Shown piece by piece: positions 32,104 through 41,233 of a stretch of 48,617 bases of DNA. Source of the DNA: Pseudomonadota bacterium. GTDB taxonomy: Bacteria; Pseudomonadota; Gammaproteobacteria; Burkholderiales; Casimicrobiaceae. The translations under genes and the position numbers were made by a program. Below the pieces are notes generated by a model. That model made no database searches and was not told the DNA's origin. It saw only the letters and a program-made list of their open reading frames with translations. Each line of letters opens with the position of its first letter. Within the stretch, counting starts at the first letter, position 1. Location of the stretch: assembly GCA_009786025.1 (NCBI GenBank), contig WQUA01000013.1, positions 1-48,617 of the forward strand, read 5' to 3'.

Positions 32104-33963
32104 CTATTCGAGCTTGACAAGGTTGATGGTGCGGCCTGACCCTTCGACGTTATAGGTAAATATCGCCGTTGTCGCCGAGGTGAACGTCAACTTGGCGGTT
32201 CCTACCTTGGTGTTGGTGATTTTACTGTTGTCGTAAGGCATCGCGCCCCAGGCCGGTCCCGTATAGCGAAAAACATCCGCCGAAAACACGTCGTTGGCCG
32301 ACCAGACGTTGCCCTGAAAGATGTACCACGACGCTTTGCCGCTGCTGTCGTAGGTGTACCAGGGAACGAAGATATAAAGGGCATCGTAGGGGAAATTCAT
32401 GAGGACGGTCAGCCCCCAGTTGTTCTCGTCGTTCTGGCCGTCGCTGTTGGCTTTGATCCATTGCCCGGTGTATTGCCGGGTTGGGCCGAACGATGACGAG
32501 GGCGGCATGGGAGCGGCGCCCGGCGCCAGCCATTGTTTGATGTCGTTGTAAACCAGATTGAGGCTCGAATAACAATCGGCATTGTTGCCGTCATCGACAG
32601 GATCGCCGGTGTAATAACAGGAACTGGCGCCGCCCATAAGCCCCCCGCGTAAATAGTAAACGCCGTTTGACAAGGTAAAAAGTCCTGATCCGCTACTCCC
32701 ACCTTCGGTGGCGCCTTCCGACCAGCTCACCAGAGATAAGGACGAAATGTCTATCACCGAATCGGAATCAAAAACAGCATCGCAGGTTCTTCCATCGCCT
32801 TTACCGGCGCTGACTTTCTTGGCGTCTCCGGCGGGATGATGAATGCCGGTGATCGCGCTGCCGGAAAAACGGTTGGCGTCCCAGCTGGCCAGATAGGCGC
32901 CTGTCGGCGCGGCGTTATTGAGACGAAGCAGGGTTGTGTCGGTGGACGTTTTGGTAAACAAGAGTTGAGCGCCGCCAGAAAGTTGCTGATAGTTGGAATT
33001 GAGTTGAAGGCTGTTGCAACCGGCCGTTTCGTAGAACCAGTAGGTGTTGAGGCTGTTTGCTGCGGATTGGGTACTGATACAGTGAGCGGCAGTCCAGAAG
33101 TAAGGCGTTTGCGAACCGGAAGTATTGTTCAGCAATGTCCCCGTGCAGAGCCAGGAGCCGCTGGAATCCGAGAACAGCATTCGGGCGACAGCGCTGGCGG
33201 TGTTCTTGAAGGCGACGCCGAGAGAATCGAATTTACAAGCGACATCGACTTCGCAATATTGCGACGCTTTGGTGACGGCGGAAGCATTAAAACCGTTTTG
33301 CGCCGATGTAAAAAGATGCGAAACAGCGTTTAGCCGAACCTTGACATCTTCTGTTCTGACCGTCGCGGGCAGATAAATTTCGATATTCTGGGTTTTACCC
33401 TCGGTCGCCGGCGTCCAGTAAACTTTGCTGTCGTCGCGCAACGCATTGGCTTCTTTGCCGCTGACCGCGCCGAGAATTTTTTCCGGCGCGCCGGAACCGG
33501 AAAAGCGTAATTCGGCGCTGTCGGGCAATACACGAAGCCGCAGCGCGACGCGCATTCCCCGCGCTTCGGGAGAGGTAACCGCCAATCGGGCAACATGCCC
33601 GTCACCGATGTTTTGCCAATTCAACGAGAAAGGCATGGCGGAGTGGCTTTCCGTGTCAGCGTTACGGTTGACGCCGATTTTGGTTGGTTTGGCTTGAAGT
33701 TTGCGGGCTGAGTCAGGGCTGTTTTCTTCTTGCACCGCTTCCAGCGCCGACGTGGGTAGCGGCGCGAAGGTGACGACGGTTGTCTTGCGGGCATCCGGCG
33801 CTGCGCGCCAGGAGACGACGGCTTCAGCTTTGGTCGAGATAACCGGCGCGCCTTCAACGCGCATGGCGTCGGAAGAAAACGCGGGCGATGCGAAGAGCGC
33901 CATACTCAAGGTCAATAAACCGAAAACGCCGAAGCAAGTCGGCAGAGAAAATCTGCGCATCAC
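32104..33963 (-). CDS. Secreted trypsin-fold serine endopeptidase (lysyl endopeptidase-like)
   Basis: This 619-residue preproprotein has a signal peptide (cleavage near ASPAFS) and a roughly 200-residue propeptide. The chymotrypsin-fold protease domain has catalytic His294 in FWTAAHC, Asp342 in TSTDTTLLRL and Ser424 in EGGSSGSGLF. The many paired cysteines and the ADCYSSLNLVYNDIKQWL end resemble Achromobacter protease I-type lysyl endopeptidases. A C-terminal domain of about 120 residues (QYTGQWIKANSDGQNDENNWGL...) looks like a secretion or substrate-binding module rich in aromatic residues. It would act outside the cell on proteins. Primary specificity is not proven. The neighbours are unrelated. 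Confidence 0.82.
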   Translation of the reverse strand: MMRRFSLPTCFGVFGLLTLSMALFASPAFSSDAMRVEGAPVISTKAEAVVSWRAAPDARKTTVVTFAPLPTSALEAVQEENSPDSARKLQAKPTKIGVNRNADTESHSAMPFSLNWQNIGDGHVARLAVTSPEARGMRVALRLRVLPDSAELRFSGSGAPEKILGAVSGKEANALRDDSKVYWTPATEGKTQNIEIYLPATVRTEDVKVRLNAVSHLFTSAQNGFNASAVTKASQYCEVDVACKFDSLGVAFKNTASAVARMLFSDSSGSWLCTGTLLNNTSGSQTPYFWTAAHCISTQSAANSLNTYWFYETAGCNSLQLNSNYQQLSGGAQLLFTKTSTDTTLLRLNNAAPTGAYLASWDANRFSGSAITGIHHPAGDAKKVSAGKGDGRTCDAVFDSDSVIDISSLSLVSWSEGATEGGSSGSGLFTLSNGVYYLRGGLMGGASSCYYTGDPVDDGNNADCYSSLNLVYNDIKQWLAPGAAPMPPSSSFGPTRQYTGQWIKANSDGQNDENNWGLTVLMNFPYDALYIFVPWYTYDSSGKASWYIFQGNVWSANDVFSADVFRYTGPAWGAMPYDNSKITNTKVGTAKLTFTSATTAIFTYNVEGSGRTINLVKLE

Positions 33964-34029
33964 GGGAACTCCTTTTTCTGGACGATCTGAAAAAATGGAA
34001 AGAATGAAAGGACGCTGACGAGCGGACGG

Positions 34030-36111
34030 TTAGCCACTGGCCGCCGGGTTTTTTTCCGGCCAAATCGTTGAAAGATCGAATGGGTCTGCGTCGATTTCTG
34101 TGGTCTTCGGGTTGGGAGTCGCTTTGAGAGTCGGCGCGGCGTTATCGGCAGGAGAGGAGTCCCCGCCGAAATCCTGTTGCGTCATCAGCGTATCAATACG
34201 CGCGATGAATTTATCGAGTTCGCTTTGTTGCTGTTGGACTTCGGCAAACTGTTCGCGCAGTTCGCGGGAGTGGCCTTCTGCTTCGCTGCTGACCAGCGAC
34301 ATTTGCCGCGCCCGATCCTGACGTTTGCGCAATTGCTGATGGCGTTCACGAATCTGGGTTTCCAGCGGGATCATCACGCCTTTGAGCCAGCTTTCGGCAT
34401 CACGGTTGGCGACGCCATAAATATGTTTGGCGCGGGTGACGATGGCCTCAAAAAAGCGTTGCATCGGTTGCAGCCGGGCGCGGGTTGTGCTGCCCCACAG
34501 TGCTTCGAAACGCTGCTGGTAAGCGCCGTGCAAGCGGGAGAGTTCTTTCTTGTATTTTTCAAACGAGAACCGCGCTGGCGCAAACGGTTTCATCCGCAGT
34601 TCTTTCGAGAATCGCGACGACATCGCGGATACCATCTCATAAATTTCTTTGGCCTGAAATTCGGCCTGCGCCATGTCCTCGTTGATTGAAACGAAGAAAT
34701 GGTTGATCGCCGACCGCACGCTGCGGGTTTGGGACGACGCCTCAAGCGCCAGATGGGTGCGATTGGCATTGAGGCGCAATGCTTCGGTGCCGGCAGCGTC
34801 GAGCAGGGCGTTAGTCAGGTTGGTAAAGATGCGGCGCATCGCGGTGTAACGCGCCATGCCGTGCTCGAACTTGATTTTTTCTTCCTTGGTTTGATCGAGC
34901 AACCGCAATACGACATCCTGATTTTTGTTGCGTAGCGCCAGCAATTGATCGAGTTGCTCGGAAATGCTGTCTTCGCGCGTATCGAGGATGGCGCGGGCGT
35001 TGAGCACCAGCGCGTGCACGTCAGCGCGCGTGGTGTCGCCGACGATCTCGCGACGAGCCGGAATGATCCGGTCAGTCAACGCCCGTTCCAGTTCGGGGAG
35101 ACGGCTGCGAGCCAGCAGTGTCTTGTCGCCGGTGATCTTGGCGAGCAGTCCTTTTTGCGCTGACAGCGGAAAAATCTGCGAGGCGGAGATGTCGAGAGTG
35201 TCGGCCGTGTTTTTGACCTGTGAGGCGAGTTCTGCCTCAACGGCTTGCAGCGTTTTGAGTTCGTCCCACAAACCATCGATTTTGTTGAGAACAACGATGT
35301 GGCCGCTCTTTGAGGCGGGATCGCTGCTGACCAGATATTGTTGCCAGACATCGAGGTCGGTTTTGGTGACGCCGGCGTCGGCGGCCAGAATGAAAAGCAC
35401 ACCGTGCGCGCTCGGCAACAGCGACAGGGTGAGCTCCGGCTCGGTGCCGATGGCGTTCAGCCCTGGCGTGTCGAGAATGACCAACCCTTGTTGCAGCATC
35501 GGGTGCGGAAAGTTGATCATCGCATGCCGCCAGCACGGAATTTCGACTTCGCCCGAATGGTTCTTGATCGCTGCTGCAATGTCTTCTTCGTTATCGAAAA
35601 AGCCATATTGGTTGGCAAGATCGAGCGGTACGAATTTGACTTGCGAGACCCGCTGCAGCACCTGACTCATCTGCTCCGGGCTGGTGATGTCGAGCGGCAC
35701 TGTCATCCATTCCTGCGGCACGCTCTTGAGGTCGGTGACCGACGTGCGCTGTAGCCGCGTTTCGATCGGCAGCAGGCGCAGCGACGGCGGTAGCGCTGGG
35801 TCGTACAACAGCTCGGTCGGGCACATCGTCGTACGCCCCGCTGTTGACGGCAGCAACCGCTGACCGTATCCTGAAAAGAAAATGGCGTTGATCAGTTCGG
35901 ATTTGCCGCGCGAAAATTCAGCGACGAACGCCAGCACCAGCTTGTCTTCATTCAGCCGGGTGCGTATCTGCGAAACAGCCTGTGAGGTCTGACTGTCGGC
36001 CAGATTCTGTAGTTTGAGCCATTGATGAAGCTCGCCGACAGCAGCGGAGAGGTGCTGCCGCCAGCGGCTGTAGGCTTCAAATTGGGTTGCCAGCGGGCGC
36101 GAGGTATCCAT
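34030..36111 (-). CDS. Dynamin-like GTPase
   Basis: This 693-residue protein has a dynamin-family GTPase domain: P-loop FSRGKSE (66-72), switch threonines in STAGRTTMCPTE (about 89-100), DTPG at 214-217 and NKID at 276-279. Long helical, coiled-coil-prone segments follow (about 340-660), including a Gln/Glu-rich stretch EVQQQQSELDKFIARID. There is no transmembrane segment. Bacterial dynamins bind or remodel membranes, but the exact role of this one is unknown. The ATG begins a well-formed N-terminal helix. It is on the same strand as mutM, 130 bp downstream of it, separated by a hairpin. Confidence 0.85.
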   Translation of the reverse strand: MDTSRPLATQFEAYSRWRQHLSAAVGELHQWLKLQNLADSQTSQAVSQIRTRLNEDKLVLAFVAEFSRGKSELINAIFFSGYGQRLLPSTAGRTTMCPTELLYDPALPPSLRLLPIETRLQRTSVTDLKSVPQEWMTVPLDITSPEQMSQVLQRVSQVKFVPLDLANQYGFFDNEEDIAAAIKNHSGEVEIPCWRHAMINFPHPMLQQGLVILDTPGLNAIGTEPELTLSLLPSAHGVLFILAADAGVTKTDLDVWQQYLVSSDPASKSGHIVVLNKIDGLWDELKTLQAVEAELASQVKNTADTLDISASQIFPLSAQKGLLAKITGDKTLLARSRLPELERALTDRIIPARREIVGDTTRADVHALVLNARAILDTREDSISEQLDQLLALRNKNQDVVLRLLDQTKEEKIKFEHGMARYTAMRRIFTNLTNALLDAAGTEALRLNANRTHLALEASSQTRSVRSAINHFFVSINEDMAQAEFQAKEIYEMVSAMSSRFSKELRMKPFAPARFSFEKYKKELSRLHGAYQQRFEALWGSTTRARLQPMQRFFEAIVTRAKHIYGVANRDAESWLKGVMIPLETQIRERHQQLRKRQDRARQMSLVSSEAEGHSRELREQFAEVQQQQSELDKFIARIDTLMTQQDFGGDSSPADNAAPTLKATPNPKTTEIDADPFDLSTIWPEKNPAASG

Positions 36112-36213
36112 AACCGGGCATCAATCAGGAAGACACACTCTATCACAGCGGCGTAGGATCAACCAGTCTCAAGCTTGTGGCGAAAAGCGGAAGATCGCGC
36201 AGGAGCAACAAAG

Positions 36214-36235
36214 GCGACATAACCAGTTATGCCGC
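36214..36235 (-). terminator. Probable terminator after mutM
   Basis: On the minus strand GCGGCATAA, loop CTGG, TTATGTCGC forms a 9-bp stem with one G-T pair, followed by CTTTGTTG. It sits 6 bp past the mutM stop. The U-tract is weak, so read-through into the dynamin gene is possible. Confidence 0.5.
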
Positions 36236-36241
36236 TTTTGG

Positions 36242-37105
36242 TCACCGTTGGCAACGTTTGCAGTAAAAGGTTGTGCGACCGGACTGTCGCAACTGCTGAA
36301 TCGGCGCGCTGCAGCGGCGGCAGGGTTCGCCAGCGCGGCCATAGACGAAACAATCGTTCTGAAACCAGCCGTCGCTGCCGTCGGTCTTCGCGTAATCGCG
36401 CAGGGAACTGCCGCCAGCGGCGATGGCGTCTTCCAGTGTGGCGCGGACGGCTTCGACCAGCCGAGCCAGCCGGACGAAACCGAGGCTGCCAGCGGGGGTG
36501 GTAGGTCGGATACCAGCGCGAAACAGCGCTTCGCTGGCATAAATATTACCAACACCAACAACGACATGAGCATCCATCAGCGCGTTTTTGATCGAAGTGG
36601 TTCGCCCCTGTAATACCTGTCGCAGGCTTTTGGCATGAAAAGCGTTTTCGAGCGGCTCGGGGCCGAGCTTGGCAAGCAAAGAGGGCGTTTCGGCATCAGC
36701 GGGCACCCACACACAAAGCCCGAAACGACGGGGGTCATGGTAGCGAACGAAGATACCGTGGTCGAACAGAAATTCGAGGTGGTCGTGCTGGCGACGCGGC
36801 GGAATGACGCCAAGTGGGAAAACCCGCAGGCTGCCACTCATGCCCAAGTGCAGAATCAGCGTGCCGCCAAGTTTGCCATTGCCTGTGTTGTCGCGTGCGC
36901 TATTGCGTTCGTTGCAGTCCAGCAGCAGGTATTTGGCGCGACGGCGCACGTCGGTCACATATCGGCCAACCAGTGTTTTGCCCAACCCGGCGGGGACGGG
37001 TTGCCGCAGGCGGTGATTGAAACAGCGAAAGGCTTCGATACAATGCCCCTTGATCGCGGATCGGAGGCTGCGGACGGTGACTTCGACTTCAGGCAATTCG
37101 GGCAT
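36242..37105 (-). CDS. mutM: Formamidopyrimidine-DNA glycosylase
   Basis: This 287-residue bifunctional DNA glycosylase/AP lyase removes 8-oxoguanine and ring-opened purines. The catalytic N-terminal Pro2-Glu3 (PELPEVEV) is intact. The helix-two-turn-helix has the expected ALMDAHVVVGVGNIYASEALFRAGI pattern, and the C-terminal zinc finger is CFVYGRAGEPCRRC with FYCKRC. It is slightly longer than E. coli MutM (269) because of an insertion around residues 70-80 (NSARDNTGNG). It is divergent from the TPR gene. Confidence 0.97.
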   Translation of the reverse strand: MPELPEVEVTVRSLRSAIKGHCIEAFRCFNHRLRQPVPAGLGKTLVGRYVTDVRRRAKYLLLDCNERNSARDNTGNGKLGGTLILHLGMSGSLRVFPLGVIPPRRQHDHLEFLFDHGIFVRYHDPRRFGLCVWVPADAETPSLLAKLGPEPLENAFHAKSLRQVLQGRTTSIKNALMDAHVVVGVGNIYASEALFRAGIRPTTPAGSLGFVRLARLVEAVRATLEDAIAAGGSSLRDYAKTDGSDGWFQNDCFVYGRAGEPCRRCSAPIQQLRQSGRTTFYCKRCQR

Positions 37106-37346
37106 GGTTCGTTACCCCAAGGTTTGTTGCATTTTGCCATATCCCCCAAGCCGATATCCTCTAAAATCCGGTATAAGTGCTGAAAGGGTGGAACGAATAT
37201 CGGGGGCAATCGCAGTTTCGGAAAACCGGAGAACCAAACCCGACAGCGAAGAAGGGCGCGAAACGATGAGGCAGTTGAAGGGGGAAGAAGATTGTTGTCG
37301 CCGCGAAGCGAAGAAGCGGGGCGTGAAAAGCCCGGTAGGTATTACA

Positions 37347-37375
37347 TTGACAGGAACGGAAGAATCAAGTCGATA
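37347..37375 (+). promoter_or_regulatory. Possible sigma-70 promoter for the TPR-lolB operon
   Basis: TTGACA (37347-37352) matches the -35 consensus exactly; 17 bases later TCGATA (37370-37375) is a weak -10. It lies just before the GTG of the TPR gene, within a 289-bp divergent spacer with no other gene. The -10 match is poor, so this is tentative. Confidence 0.35.
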
Positions 37376-37394
37376 AGCGAGGACAGTTAATTTC

Positions 37395-39224
37395 GTGAAA
37401 AATGATCTTTTAAACTTATTCAAAATACTGCTGACGGCGAGCCTCGGCGGAGCGATGGCATGGGCAGCGCCAATAGCGATGGCGCAATCGCCTGCGTCGG
37501 CCCCGGAGGCGTCCGAAGCTACTGCAAAGGCGGCGGAAGCGAGCGATCCGCCGCTGACGCAGCAGCGGTTTTACGAAATTCTGCTGGCCGATATTGCGTC
37601 GCAGCGCCACGAACCGGTGCTGGCGGCACGGACGTATCTGCAACTAGCGCAGGACATGCAATCGCTGTGGTTTGCGCAGCGTGCTACTGAAAGCGCGTTG
37701 ACGGCGCGCGATCACACCTTGCTCAATCGGGCGCTGGAGATGTGGCAGGAACTCGACCCGACCAGCGACCGGCCGCAGCGGATCAAGACGCAGGTGGCTC
37801 GAATCTGGCAGCAGCCGCTAAGCCAAGTGGGCGACGAAAGTGAAGTGCGCGCGCGGCTTGAAGAGTTGCTCAAAGAGGCAGCGGCCAACGGCAGCCTTGA
37901 CGAAACCTTTTTGCAACTAAACGCTTTTTTTGCCAAAAAACCGGATAAAGTTGCCGTTTTCAACACCATTCGGGAACTGGCGCTGCCGTATCTGCAACTG
38001 CCGGAAGCGCATTACGCAGTGGCGCTGGCGGCGCTGGTGGTGACGACTGACAAGGCAGCCGAACGCGCTCTTCCAAAAATACTTCAGGAAGGAATGCGGG
38101 AAATCGACCTGGCGCTGAAGGGCGCGCCACAATGGGATGAAGCGGTACAGTTGAAAGCGGCGTTGCTCGAAAAGGCAGCGCCGGAGCAGTTACTGCCCTG
38201 GTTGCAAAGCAGTGTTCAAAAGGCGCCCGCACAGAAAAATTTGTGGCCGTTGTTGGCGCGGGCATACGCGCAGCAGAAGCAATATCCGGAAGCGCGCGAG
38301 TGGTTTCTTAAAATCTGGAAAGACAACAGCTCCGATGCCGCGCTGATGGCGGCGGGCGCGCTGTCGATACAGATGGAAGATCGAGTGGCGGCGCAGGAAC
38401 TGCTTGATGAGGTTGAAAAGAAGGAAAGCGGCGACAAGGTTAATGCGTTGCGGCTCGTGTATGCACGTATCGCCGAAGACGAAAAGCGCCCACTGGAGGC
38501 GATCGAGTGGTACCGCAAAATTGATGGTGGCGACGATTTTCCGGAGGTGCGACTGCATCTGGCGACATTGCTGGCGCAAAACGGCAAGCGCGATGAGGCG
38601 CTGGCGCTGTTGGCGGAATTGCCTGCGGTGACGCAGGATGAGCGGATTGGCGTGCTGCTGGCGCGAACGCGCATCCTGCGCAACGCCGGGGATACGGAGA
38701 AGGCGTTCAAAGAGCTCGAAAAGGGCGTCGAAGCATTTCCCGAATCAGTTGATCTGTTGATGGAACTGGGGTTGGTCGAAGAAAAACGCGGCAATTTGAA
38801 AAGCGCCGAAAAATATTTGCGAGCAGCGTTGAAACTCAAGCCGAATGAGCCGTATGTACAAAACGCGCTGGGCTACACGCTGGTGGATCATCAACTCAAC
38901 GTCGAAGAAGGTGCGGCGCTGATCGAGAAAGCGCATCAGGCGATGCCCGACGACGGCGCGATTCTCGACAGCATGGGATGGGCGCGGTACCGCCAGGGCA
39001 AGATCGAGGAGGCGGCGCGTTATTTGCAACAAGCATGGGAAAAACAGCCGGATCCCGAAGTGGCAGCGCATTGGGGCGAGGCGTTGTGGCAACTGGGGCG
39101 TCGCGAAGAAGCGCGGCGAGCCTGGGCGCAAGGAGTGAAAAAAGCGCTGGACGATACGCTGATCCGGGCGACGATGAAACGCCTCGGGGCGGGCGAGCCT
39201 GACCTCCTGCCAGCAGCGCCATGA
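37395..39224 (+). CDS. Tetratricopeptide-repeat exported protein
   Basis: This 609-residue protein has an N-terminal signal (about 1-31, ending near PIAMAQ), then an Ala/Glu-rich linker and helical repeats throughout. Clear TPR units appear near the C-terminus (LLMELGLVEEKRGNLKSAEKYLRAALKLKPNEPYVQNALGY, key residues being the G, Y and A/P positions), and GWARYRQGKIEEAARYLQQAW follows. It is probably periplasmic or membrane-attached and acts as a protein-interaction scaffold. It starts with GTG. Its TGA overlaps the lolB ATG as ATGA. The TPR-lolB-ispE order is common in betaproteobacteria and hints at a cell-envelope role, not proven. Confidence 0.85.
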   Translation: MKNDLLNLFKILLTASLGGAMAWAAPIAMAQSPASAPEASEATAKAAEASDPPLTQQRFYEILLADIASQRHEPVLAARTYLQLAQDMQSLWFAQRATESALTARDHTLLNRALEMWQELDPTSDRPQRIKTQVARIWQQPLSQVGDESEVRARLEELLKEAAANGSLDETFLQLNAFFAKKPDKVAVFNTIRELALPYLQLPEAHYAVALAALVVTTDKAAERALPKILQEGMREIDLALKGAPQWDEAVQLKAALLEKAAPEQLLPWLQSSVQKAPAQKNLWPLLARAYAQQKQYPEAREWFLKIWKDNSSDAALMAAGALSIQMEDRVAAQELLDEVEKKESGDKVNALRLVYARIAEDEKRPLEAIEWYRKIDGGDDFPEVRLHLATLLAQNGKRDEALALLAELPAVTQDERIGVLLARTRILRNAGDTEKAFKELEKGVEAFPESVDLLMELGLVEEKRGNLKSAEKYLRAALKLKPNEPYVQNALGYTLVDHQLNVEEGAALIEKAHQAMPDDGAILDSMGWARYRQGKIEEAARYLQQAWEKQPDPEVAAHWGEALWQLGRREEARRAWAQGVKKALDDTLIRATMKRLGAGEPDLLPAAP

Positions 39225-39952
39225 AGGCAGGTATCAGAGATCAGAAATCAGAGGCCGGGGCGTCAGGAATCAGAAAGGCGTCATTGCGAACGCAGCGAAA
39301 CAATCCGGGAAGTTGGCGCAGCGTCGTAGGCTGGGATGGAACGAAGCGGAACCCCGGCTTCAAACCGTGGGCGACGCTGTGTTTGACCATGCTTACGGCG
39401 CTGTTAGTCGGATGTGCCGGTTTACCGCATGGCGATGACAACGCTTCTTATACGGCGGCGACGGCGGATGTGCCGTTTCACGCGCAGGGGCGTTTTTCGG
39501 CGCGCTATGAAGATAAGGCCCTGGCGGCGCGCTTCGATTGGCGGCACACGCCGGGCGAGGACATGGATGAAATTGAACTTATTTCTCCGCTCGGCGCCAC
39601 TGTCGCCAGCCTCACGCGCGTGGGCGATACCATGACCGTACAGCAAGGCGATCACCCGCCGCGAACGCAACAGTCGGCAGACTGGGAGGATTCGACCGCA
39701 CAAGTTTTTGGTTTTCCGTTGCCGGTAAAAAGTCTGGCGTACTGGCTGCGCGGCGTACCGGCGCCCGGAGCGGCGGCGGTGACGCGCGATGCTGTCGGAC
39801 ATTTCGACAGCCTACGCCAACAAGGCTGGACGGTTCAGTACAGCTATGCCGCAGAGGTGAACGGGCCGGAGAGGATCGACATTCACTATGGCGACACCGT
39901 TGGAGTGAGGCTCAAGATTGACAGGTTTTTGTTGTTGGAAAATAAACCGTAA
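39221..39952 (+). CDS. lolB: Outer-membrane lipoprotein insertase LolB
   Basis: This protein accepts lipoproteins from LolA and inserts them in the outer membrane. The lipobox LLVGC (Cys65) is followed by LolB strands (FHAQGRFSARYEDKALAARFDW, ELISPLGATVASLTR, WLRGVPAPG, DIHYGDTVGVRLKIDRF). The ATG at 39221 overlaps the TPR stop, but the first ~50 residues are the translation of dispersed repeat DNA (including the 30-bp element at 39278), not LolB. The real signal would be the hydrophobic ATLCLTMLTALLVGC. Translation may begin at 39221 with an odd long n-region, or internally at a TTG/ATG near 39383-39391. The mature part is ordinary. Confidence 0.88.
   Translation: MKAGIRDQKSEAGASGIRKASLRTQRNNPGSWRSVVGWDGTKRNPGFKPWATLCLTMLTALLVGCAGLPHGDDNASYTAATADVPFHAQGRFSARYEDKALAARFDWRHTPGEDMDEIELISPLGATVASLTRVGDTMTVQQGDHPPRTQQSADWEDSTAQVFGFPLPVKSLAYWLRGVPAPGAAAVTRDAVGHFDSLRQQGWTVQYSYAAEVNGPERIDIHYGDTVGVRLKIDRFLLLENKP
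39278..39308 (+). repeat. Dispersed 30-bp repeat, copy 2 (inside lolB 5' end)
   Basis: CGTCATTGCGAACGCAGCGAA followed by ACAATCCGG matches the minus-strand copy at 30512-30541 at 28 of 30 positions. It is preceded by repeated ATCAGA units (39235-39275), another mark of this repeat class. It lies within the open frame assigned to lolB. Confidence 0.75.
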
Positions 39953-40020
39953 TCTATTTCAAAACGACCGCAGGATTGGGCGGCGAAGACAGGCGATGGT
40001 TTTCTTTTCGGGGAGCGGTG

Positions 40021-40176
40021 ATGGTGTTTTTTAAATTCTGCGTTTTGTTGTTCGCTGTTTTATTGACACCGTTATCGTTCGTCCATATTCCGTCAAACGT
40101 CAGCGGATTGCGCGATCAAATTTATAGTGTTGGTGATTCATCCGGGTGTTGGGCATCGCCGTGCTCTTTCCGCTAA
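40021..40176 (+). CDS. Possible small membrane or exported peptide
   Basis: A 51-codon frame starts at ATG 40021 with GGGAG upstream and encodes a hydrophobic N-terminal half (FFKFCVLLFAVLLTPLSFV) and a short polar tail. No family is recognised. It lies between lolB and an AT-rich leucine-rich-repeat gene in a stretch that looks inserted, so it may be a small real protein or the remnant of a larger gene. The rest of the 39953-40230 spacer has nothing else I can support. Confidence 0.3.
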   Translation: MVFFKFCVLLFAVLLTPLSFVHIPSNVSGLRDQIYSVGDSSGCWASPCSFR

Positions 40177-40230
40177 CCTACGCGGGCTGTCTGAATAAAC
40201 AGAGCCACTTCTCAGTAAAGGGTGCTGAAG

Positions 40231-41073
40231 ATGAGCAAGATATCTTTCAATGAAAACATAGGCAGCTTGGAAGTTCCAGAGATACAACTTAAAAAAGGAT
40301 TGGATTACGCCCAAAAAAATAATATCCACTCTTTGCGAATAATGCCATCACGCCCAAAGGTTGGCATATTGGATATTTCGGTACTGGAGGGCGATGAATC
40401 TATCGAGGCGCTTGATATTCATGAAGATGTAGCAATAAAAGGATTGGATTTGAGTTGTTTGTATTCGATGAAGAAGCTAAAAAAACTTTCGATCGAATAC
40501 TACGGTCAGCTTGATTTCTCAAAACTTAAAACATTGAACACTCTATTCCTTGGAAGAATTCACTGTGAGATTGATTCTATTTCAATTCCGAGTCTAAGAG
40601 ATTTGCTGCTTGTTTCGACCAAGAACATGGACTGCATGCATATTTCTTCTCTGCAAAATCTGGAAACCCTGAGAATTAGTGGTGGAAAAATAGAATGTAT
40701 GGTTGGCATAGAAAATCTATCCAGATTAAAATCTGTTCGAATAACTCATTGTCCAAGCTTGCTTGATATTTCAGCTATTGGGCAGGTTGCCAGCCTCTCA
40801 AACTTATATATTGAGACCTGCAAGAAACTGAGTGATTTTTCTATACTCAAAAATAACAAGTCCATTGAGACGTTATTTATATCTGACCTGGATTCCGTCA
40901 ACTTCGTGCCGAGCATGAAAAAAATCAAGTCCTTAAAGTTTTGGAACTTGAAGGACGGAGATTTAAGTCCTCTATTGAATTCAAAAACATTGAGTGACGT
41001 ATATTTTTATCCACAAAAGAGGCATTATACTCATGGTAAAGATGATATTAACGCACTATTAAAGCCCGCGTAG
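40231..41073 (+). CDS. Leucine-rich-repeat-like protein of unknown function
   Basis: This 280-residue protein is built of about ten irregular leucine-rich units (MKKLKKLSIEYYGQLDFSKLKTLNTLFLG, SLQNLETLRISGGKIEC, LSRLKSVRITHC, IKSLKFWNLKDGDLSPL), with consensus L-x2-L-x-I. No signal peptide or membrane segment is seen. The ATG at 40231 has AAGGG 8 bases upstream; an in-frame GTG at 40222 lacks a site. The codon use (many ATA, AAA, TTA) and AT-rich sequence contrast sharply with the neighbours, indicating recent acquisition. Similar solitary LRR proteins occur as immunity proteins in polymorphic toxin loci, but no toxin is present here, so the function stays open. Confidence 0.75.
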   Translation: MSKISFNENIGSLEVPEIQLKKGLDYAQKNNIHSLRIMPSRPKVGILDISVLEGDESIEALDIHEDVAIKGLDLSCLYSMKKLKKLSIEYYGQLDFSKLKTLNTLFLGRIHCEIDSISIPSLRDLLLVSTKNMDCMHISSLQNLETLRISGGKIECMVGIENLSRLKSVRITHCPSLLDISAIGQVASLSNLYIETCKKLSDFSILKNNKSIETLFISDLDSVNFVPSMKKIKSLKFWNLKDGDLSPLLNSKTLSDVYFYPQKRHYTHGKDDINALLKPA

Positions 41074-41233
41074 GTCGGGGTGAGTTTGTGAACCCCGACG
41101 TTGGAAACAATCGTAAGGGACATCATTTACAATCGCCAACAACCAACCGCGGCTCCCCAAATTTTTCTTTGTACCCCATGCGTTCTTTGCGGTTAGAATA
41201 CTCTTCCTTTCCGAGCCGTAGTAACCGCCAGGC

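Noticed and set aside
40222-40230. GTG start for the LRR protein
   Set aside because: No ribosome site upstream; the ATG 9 bp later has AAGGG at good spacing.
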